9,991 nucleotides of DNA from SG8-41 sp035620515 (GTDB lineage: Bacteria > Pseudomonadota > Gammaproteobacteria > Burkholderiales > SG8-41). Shown one piece after another: positions 5,882 through 9,991 of this stretch (position 1 is the stretch's first letter; each line of letters starts with the position of its first letter). The DNA lies in contig DASPGR010000271.1 in assembly GCA_035620515.1 (NCBI GenBank), positions 1-9,991 on the forward strand, in the 5' to 3' direction. The position numbers were made by a program, and so were the translations under genes. Below the pieces are notes generated by a model. The model made no database searches. It was not told where the DNA came from and worked only from the letters and a program-made list of their open reading frames with translations.

Positions 5882-7551
5882 TCAGGCTTCTGCTCGCGGG
5901 GTTGATCGGATCAGCGGCGCTGTTGGCGCCGGCCGTTGCCGCGGTGCGCGTCGTCGATCCCGCGCATCCAGCCGCCCGCGATGCCGGTGATGGCGGAAAA
6001 GCGCAGCCCTACGTCACACTCGGCTACGCCATGAAACGCCTGCAAGCGGGCGACACGCTCTATATCGCCCCGGGAACGTATCGCGAGTCGCTGATCTTTC
6101 CCGAGCGGGACTGGTCCGGCGCGCCCACCAGCGTGCAGCCCGCGGGCAAGGGCACGGTGCTCGTGAAGGGTTCTGATGTCGTGACCGGGTGGAAGCGCCT
6201 TGAAGACGGGCTGTACGTGAAGCGCCCGTGGAAGTTCAACAGTCAGCAGGTTTACGTGGCTGGGCAGCCGCTCAGGCAGATCGGGGGCACGATTCTGAAC
6301 GGCTACCCGGAGAGGGCCGACCACCCGATGAAAAAGCTGCATGCAGGGCAGGGCGGAATCTGGCCAGGCCGGGTGCCAGGCGGGCGGGAGCAGCTCGCGC
6401 CCGGCAGCTTCTTCTACGACGCTGCCGAGCAGAGCCTTTACGTACGGGTCGCGCCGGGCGCGTCGCTCGATGGGCGCATCGTCGAAGTAAGCGTGCGCCC
6501 ATACCTTGCCCTGGCGAAGGGAATCAAGGGTCTGATCTTCACCGGCCTCACATTCCAGCACGCGAACACGACCGCGGTAAGCCAGGCGGCTGCCGTCTCG
6601 CTCACAGGCGATCGCATGGTGATCGACGGGATCGAGGTGCGCGACGTGGACGGCAACGGCCTCGACATTTCCGGCGACGGCAATGTGGTGCGCAACAGCC
6701 GTGCCATTTTCTGCGGCCAAGTGGGGATGAAGATCCGCGGGCGCGCGAACAAGGTGATCGACAATGAGACCAGCTTCAACAACACGCGCGGCTTCAACAA
6801 GTGGTGGGAAGCGGGCGGCGCCAAGTTCGTCGGCAACGGCGGCCTGCGCGATTCAGAAGTACGCGGGCACCGGGCGATTGGCAACCGCGGCGACGGCATC
6901 TGGTTCGACTGGATGAACAGCAACAACAAGATCCACGGCAACGTCGCGGCGTACAACTCCGGCTTCGGCATCCATTACGAAGCGAGCCGGCAAGGATATA
7001 TCTACAACAATTTCGTGTTCGGCAACCGGCAACGCGGCATCTACCTGCCCAACAGCTCCGAGTCTCTCGTCGCCTACAACCTTGTCGTGGCCAACGGCAG
7101 CGAGGGCATTGTTGTCGTCGATGAGGGCCGCCGCAGCTCCAAGAAGGATTTGCTCCCGCGTTCCAACCGCGTGCTGGGGAACATCATTGCATGGAACGCC
7201 AAAGCGGCTCTCGTCATACCGCCGCAGGACCTGGACAACGCATCGGACTACAACCTCTACCTCAGCCGTAGCGAGCCGCCGACATTCTCGTCGGGGTGGC
7301 CCTCGCGCGCGAGCCCGTTGAGGCAGGGCCTCGCCGCCTGGCGCAATGCATCCGGCCAGGATCAGAACTCCTGGCACGAACACCTTCAGCCGCCGCCGAA
7401 CTTGGCAGCGGCGCTGGACAGCCGCGATCCCGCGCCTGACTGGAGCACGGTCATGAAATTTGCCTCGCGCTTCAGCGTGCTCATGGCAGATTCCGCAGAA
7501 GCACGCGGCCCGATGCTCGGCCCGCAGCTCACTCCGGGGCCCAGACCATGA
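5878..7551 (+). CDS. Secreted right-handed parallel beta-helix protein
   Basis: 557 aa from TTG 5878, overlapping the previous TGA as TTGA. Residues 1-22 form a typical signal peptide (one Arg, a Leu/Ala-rich core, APAVAA cleavage region), so it is exported, probably to the periplasm. Next is a segment like the start of many beta-helix proteins (PYVTLGYAMKRLQAGD, then DTLYIAPGTYRES). A W-rich section with QQVYVAGQPLRQ (about 123-134) resembles the early part of some beta-helix glycan-active enzymes. Residues about 220-450 hold a ladder of short PbH1-type repeats rich in G, N and V (GNVVRNSRAI, NNKIHGNVAAYNSG, GYIYNNFVFGN). Asp344 and Glu368 are 24 residues apart, about one helix turn, and could face each other on neighbouring rungs as an active site. 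The fold includes lyases, hydrolases and C5-epimerases. A role in trimming, modifying or binding the glycan is inferred; no exact family is recognised. Confidence 0.88.
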   Translation: MIRLLLAGLIGSAALLAPAVAAVRVVDPAHPAARDAGDGGKAQPYVTLGYAMKRLQAGDTLYIAPGTYRESLIFPERDWSGAPTSVQPAGKGTVLVKGSDVVTGWKRLEDGLYVKRPWKFNSQQVYVAGQPLRQIGGTILNGYPERADHPMKKLHAGQGGIWPGRVPGGREQLAPGSFFYDAAEQSLYVRVAPGASLDGRIVEVSVRPYLALAKGIKGLIFTGLTFQHANTTAVSQAAAVSLTGDRMVIDGIEVRDVDGNGLDISGDGNVVRNSRAIFCGQVGMKIRGRANKVIDNETSFNNTRGFNKWWEAGGAKFVGNGGLRDSEVRGHRAIGNRGDGIWFDWMNSNNKIHGNVAAYNSGFGIHYEASRQGYIYNNFVFGNRQRGIYLPNSSESLVAYNLVVANGSEGIVVVDEGRRSSKKDLLPRSNRVLGNIIAWNAKAALVIPPQDLDNASDYNLYLSRSEPPTFSSGWPSRASPLRQGLAAWRNASGQDQNSWHEHLQPPPNLAAALDSRDPAPDWSTVMKFASRFSVLMADSAEARGPMLGPQLTPGPRP

Positions 7552-8720
7552 ACAAACCCCGCGTGCTCATCGTTCACAATCGCTACCGGATGGCCGGCGG
7601 GGAAGACGCCGTGGTTGAGGCCGAGGTCGAATTGTTGCGGCGCAACGGCCATGCCGTGGCGGCCTACTTCCGGAGCAATGACGATCTCGCACAGATGCGG
7701 TCCGTCGATGCGCTTGTGCACACGCTCTGGTCGCGGCGCACCTGGAACGACATCGCGCGCGCTGTGTGCGAGTTCCGGCCCGATTTGATCCATGCCCACA
7801 ACACCTTCGCGCTCGTCTCGTCGTCGCTCTACTGGGTCGCCGCGCAGTGGCGTATACCCGTCGTGCAGACGCTGCACAACTTCCGTTTGATGTGCGTGCA
7901 GGCCATGTTCCTGCGCGATCAGCAAGTCTGCGAGGACTGCCTGGGCCGCGTGCCATGGCGCGGCGTGGCGCGCAGGTGCTACCGGGGATCCGCACTGCAA
8001 TCAGCGGCCGTCGCCACGATGCTCGCGGCGCACCGCGCACTCGGGACGTACCGCGACAAGGTGACCCGCTACATCGCGTTGAACGAGTTTTGCCGCCAGA
8101 AATTCATCGAGGGCGGGCTGCCGGCCTCGCGCATTGCAGTGAAGCCCAACTTTGTCGATGTGGAGCGCCCGCCCGATATTGCGCGCCGCGGCGGCTTGTA
8201 CGTGGGACGTCTTGCTCCCGAAAAGGGCGTGGACACATTGCGCAGCGCGCTGCGCGCGCTGCCGGGTGTGACGATCGACGTCATCGGCGGCGGGCCCGGA
8301 CAGGCGGAGGCGGAAGGTGATCCACAGCTGCGAGTTCTGGGGTGGCTCGAGCCGCGGGAGATCTTCGAGCGGATGCGCAGCGCTTCGTACCTGGTCATGC
8401 CGAGCCTGTGGTACGAGAACTGTCCGCGCGCACTGATCGAAGCCTACGGGAATGGCCTGCCCGTGATCGCGAGCCGGTTGGGGGCGCTGTCCGAGCTGGT
8501 GGCGCACGGCGTCACGGGGCTTCAGTTCGAGGCGCGATCGGCGGCGGATCTGGCGCGCCACATCGCCTGGGCAGAAGCGTTTCCAAGAAAGATGCGGGTC
8601 ATGGGTGAAAACGCGCGGAGGACCTACGAGGCGAGGTTTACCTCGTCCAGGAACTACGATCAGCTGTTGTGCATCTACGAGGACGCGTTGACCGAGCAGC
8701 GGTCGCGCGTGGCTGCCTAG
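7548..8720 (+). CDS. Glycosyltransferase family 4 (GT-B fold), second copy
   Basis: 390 aa from ATG 7548, overlapping the preceding stop as ATGA. The N-terminus RVLIVHNRYRMAGGEDAVVEAE (5-26, dense with the HNxYxxxGGED signature) marks a GT4 subgroup. IHAHNTFA (81-88) and TLHNFRLMC (108-116) line the acceptor cleft. A cysteine group CEDC (128-131) plus C144 in RRCYRGS is characteristic of the subgroup and may bind metal. The donor domain has YVGRLAPEKGVDT (218-230), DVIGGGP (244-250) and an intact EX7E motif, Glu290 and Glu298 (WYENCPRALIEA). It should be a retaining transferase using a nucleotide sugar at the cytoplasmic face of the membrane. It shares little beyond the fold motifs with the other GT4 in the operon, so the two probably make different linkages. 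The next gene begins 2 bases after its stop. Confidence 0.96.
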   Translation: MNKPRVLIVHNRYRMAGGEDAVVEAEVELLRRNGHAVAAYFRSNDDLAQMRSVDALVHTLWSRRTWNDIARAVCEFRPDLIHAHNTFALVSSSLYWVAAQWRIPVVQTLHNFRLMCVQAMFLRDQQVCEDCLGRVPWRGVARRCYRGSALQSAAVATMLAAHRALGTYRDKVTRYIALNEFCRQKFIEGGLPASRIAVKPNFVDVERPPDIARRGGLYVGRLAPEKGVDTLRSALRALPGVTIDVIGGGPGQAEAEGDPQLRVLGWLEPREIFERMRSASYLVMPSLWYENCPRALIEAYGNGLPVIASRLGALSELVAHGVTGLQFEARSAADLARHIAWAEAFPRKMRVMGENARRTYEARFTSSRNYDQLLCIYEDALTEQRSRVAA

Positions 8721-8722
8721 CC

Positions 8723-9514
8723 ATGGTTGCGTACGTCCGGCGCACGACGCTCCCTGTTCTGGGCGCTGACATCGACATCGTGGATTGGGACGAGTGCCTG
8801 ACACGCATCGGCACATGGGCAGAGCAGCGTGATTCTCGCTATGTCTGCCTGTGCAACGTGCACTCGGTGGTGACAGCGCGCCGCGAGCCGCGCTTCGCAA
8901 GCGTCATCAACGCTGCGGACCTTGCGGCGCCGGACGGCGCGCCGGTCGCATGGCGCCTGCGATCACTGGGATGCCGCGGCCAGCAGCGGATCGCCGGTCC
9001 GGATCTTATGTGGCGTTGCTGCGAACTGGCTGCTGAGCGCGGGCTGTCGGTTTTCCTGCTTGGCGGGACGCAGGACATCTTGGGACGTCTGACGGCTCGC
9101 CTTCGCGACGCGTTTCCGGAGCTGCGGATCGCGGGATCCTGTGCACCGCCCTACCGCCGCCTGGCGCCGCAGGAAGACGCGCGGATCGTGCACGCCATTG
9201 AGCGTTCCGGCGCCCATCTCGTCTTCGTTGCGCTGGGTTGCCCGAACCAGGAGATCTGGATGGCCGCGCACCGCGGCCGCCTGCGCGGGGTAATGGTCGG
9301 TATCGGCGCTGCCTTCGATTTCCACGCAGGGATGATTCCGCGGGCCCCCAGCTGGATGCAGGCAGCCGGGCTCGAGTGGCTGCACCGGCTCTGCCACGAG
9401 CCGCGCCGCCTGTGGCGCCGCTATCTTGTGACCAACACGCTTTTCTGCCTTTTCGTGTTGAGCGAATTATTGGGTAGTCGGCGGGCGACGGAGGATACGG
9501 CAGAGCATAGGTGA
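8723..9514 (+). CDS. WecB/TagA/CpsF family glycosyltransferase (GT26)
   Basis: 263 aa from ATG 8723, two bases after the previous TAG. No clear Shine-Dalgarno is present, so it probably relies on translational coupling; an in-frame ATG at 8669 inside the previous gene is less likely. Family landmarks are all present: NVHSVV (45-50), APDGAPVAW (69-77) with the conserved catalytic-region Asp71, FLLGG, VFVALGCPNQEIWM, GIGAAFDFHAG, and the C-terminal APSWMQAAGLEWLHRL...EPRRLWRRY block that folds over the active site and contacts membrane. Characterised members transfer N-acetylmannosamine or its uronic acid from UDP to undecaprenyl-diphosphate-GlcNAc, an early step in teichoic acid linkage units and enterobacterial common antigen. 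Here it would add an early sugar of the repeat unit; its exact donor is open. Confidence 0.96.
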   Translation: MVAYVRRTTLPVLGADIDIVDWDECLTRIGTWAEQRDSRYVCLCNVHSVVTARREPRFASVINAADLAAPDGAPVAWRLRSLGCRGQQRIAGPDLMWRCCELAAERGLSVFLLGGTQDILGRLTARLRDAFPELRIAGSCAPPYRRLAPQEDARIVHAIERSGAHLVFVALGCPNQEIWMAAHRGRLRGVMVGIGAAFDFHAGMIPRAPSWMQAAGLEWLHRLCHEPRRLWRRYLVTNTLFCLFVLSELLGSRRATEDTAEHR

Positions 9515-9519
9515 CGAAT

Positions 9520-9538
9520 CGCGAGTCGGCGACGCGCG
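9520..9538 (+). other. Weak hairpin between the GT26 gene and manC
   Basis: CGCG-a-GTC, loop GGC, GAC-g-CGCG: a 7-bp stem with one A-G mismatch, just after the GT26 stop. No T-run follows, so termination here is unlikely; partial attenuation or mRNA end protection is possible. The rest of the 105-base gap holds no promoter I can support. Confidence 0.25.
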
Positions 9539-9607
9539 GAAGGTGGAGCACGGAGCGCGTTTTGTGCTTCTGATCGCCGGGCCATGACTTACAGACGGAA
9601 ATGCCGC

Positions 9608-9614
9608 AAGGAGG
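9608..9614 (+). promoter_or_regulatory. Strong Shine-Dalgarno AAGGAGG for manC
   Basis: AAGGAGG is a near-complete anti-16S match placed 5 bases before ATG 9620. It is the strongest ribosome binding site in the window and contrasts with the coupled, weak starts upstream, suggesting manC is translated independently and at a high level. Confidence 0.85.
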
Positions 9615-9619
9615 CTGAT

Positions 9620-9991
9620 ATGACGATCCAGGCCGCTGTACTGTGCGGGGGTTCGGGCACGCGCCTTTGGCCGCTGTCGCGCGAGCAGCACCCCAAGCAG
9701 CTCTTGGCGCTCCATGGAAATCAGACGTTGCTGCAGGACACGGTGTGCCGCTTGGACGGGCTTGCCCAGCACACGGCTCGGCCCATCATACTGTGCAACG
9801 AGGAGCACCGCTTTTTGGTCGCGGAGCAGGTACGCGCGCTCAACGTGCGGCCGCGCGCGATCGTTCTGGAGCCACGCGGCAAAGGCACTGCACCGGCACT
9901 TACCCTGGCGGCGCTGCACACGCTTTCCGAGAATGACGCAGTGCTAGTCGCGATGCCATCGGATCACGTAATCACTGATCGGAGCGCCTTC
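9620..9991 (+). CDS. manC: Mannose-1-phosphate guanylyltransferase, N-terminal part
   Basis: ATG 9620 opens a frame that runs off the right edge after 124 codons. The N-terminus matches the ManC/AlgA/CpsB type: AAVLCGGSGTRLWPLSRE (5-22) is the nucleotide-binding signature, followed by HPKQLLAL and, near residue 113, MPSDHVI. The enzyme joins GTP and mannose-1-phosphate to give GDP-mannose in the cytoplasm, feeding mannose or derived sugars such as fucose into the polymer. One oddity is that the usual GRNTAPA block appears as GKGTAPA at about residue 87, losing an Arg and an Asn that are normally conserved. Whether a C-terminal isomerase domain (bifunctional AlgA type, about 470-480 aa) follows cannot be seen. 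A 105-base gap separates it from the operon. Confidence 0.96.
   Translation, partial: MTIQAAVLCGGSGTRLWPLSREQHPKQLLALHGNQTLLQDTVCRLDGLAQHTARPIILCNEEHRFLVAEQVRALNVRPRAIVLEPRGKGTAPALTLAALHTLSENDAVLVAMPSDHVITDRSAF

Noticed and set aside
5911..6720. A 269-codon antisense open frame within the beta-helix gene
   Set aside because: The sense strand carries a signal peptide and beta-helix repeats; the antisense translation has no domain and arises from high GC content.
9562..9590. Sigma-70 promoter for manC (TTGTGC with a possible -10 near 9585)
   Set aside because: The -35 is partial and no acceptable -10 hexamer occurs at 16-18 bases spacing.

Overview
The window is GC-rich (by eye about 65%) and every supported gene lies on the + strand. 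It opens inside a groEL gene whose sequence is typical of Proteobacteria (blocks such as [23 protein letters not shown] and NYGYNAQTDEYG). The gene content suggests a beta- or gammaproteobacterium; I cannot place it more finely.

Layout: (1) 1-963, the C-terminal 320 residues of GroEL, followed by a GC hairpin and a clear Rho-independent terminator at 1056-1080. (2) 1081 to about 1564, roughly 480 bases with no credible gene. It looks like a regulatory region, with a near-consensus sigma-54 (-24/-12) promoter at 1460-1475, a second sigma-54-like site at 1268-1283, a perfect 7-bp inverted repeat at 1355-1378 at enhancer distance, and a repeated ACACGGTKAAC element. (3) 1565-9514, seven tightly packed genes: a SAM methyltransferase with an N-terminal zinc-ribbon-like Cys pattern, a GT2 glycosyltransferase, an APH-like phosphotransferase, a GT4 glycosyltransferase, a secreted right-handed beta-helix protein starting with TTG, a second GT4 glycosyltransferase, and a WecB/TagA/CpsF (GT26) glycosyltransferase. 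Four consecutive junctions are 4-base ATGA/TTGA overlaps, so this is almost certainly one translationally coupled operon. (4) 9620-9991, the start of a mannose-1-phosphate guanylyltransferase (manC type) with its own strong Shine-Dalgarno, cut by the window end.

Together region 3-4 is part of an exopolysaccharide or surface-glycan locus. ManC would supply GDP-mannose. The GT2, two GT4 and GT26 enzymes would build a lipid-linked oligosaccharide. The methyltransferase and the kinase-like protein are candidates for decorating it. The exported beta-helix protein probably binds, cleaves or epimerises the glycan in the periplasm. No initiating phosphoglycosyltransferase, flippase, polymerase, chain-length regulator or exosortase is visible; these would have to lie outside the window. 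The gene mix plus a sigma-54 promoter recalls the exosortase/PEP-CTERM-associated EPS loci of Proteobacteria, but that link is an inference.

The most interesting points are the sigma-54 control region and its consequence for the first gene's start codon, the uncharacterised beta-helix protein, and the kinase-fold protein embedded in a glycan operon.
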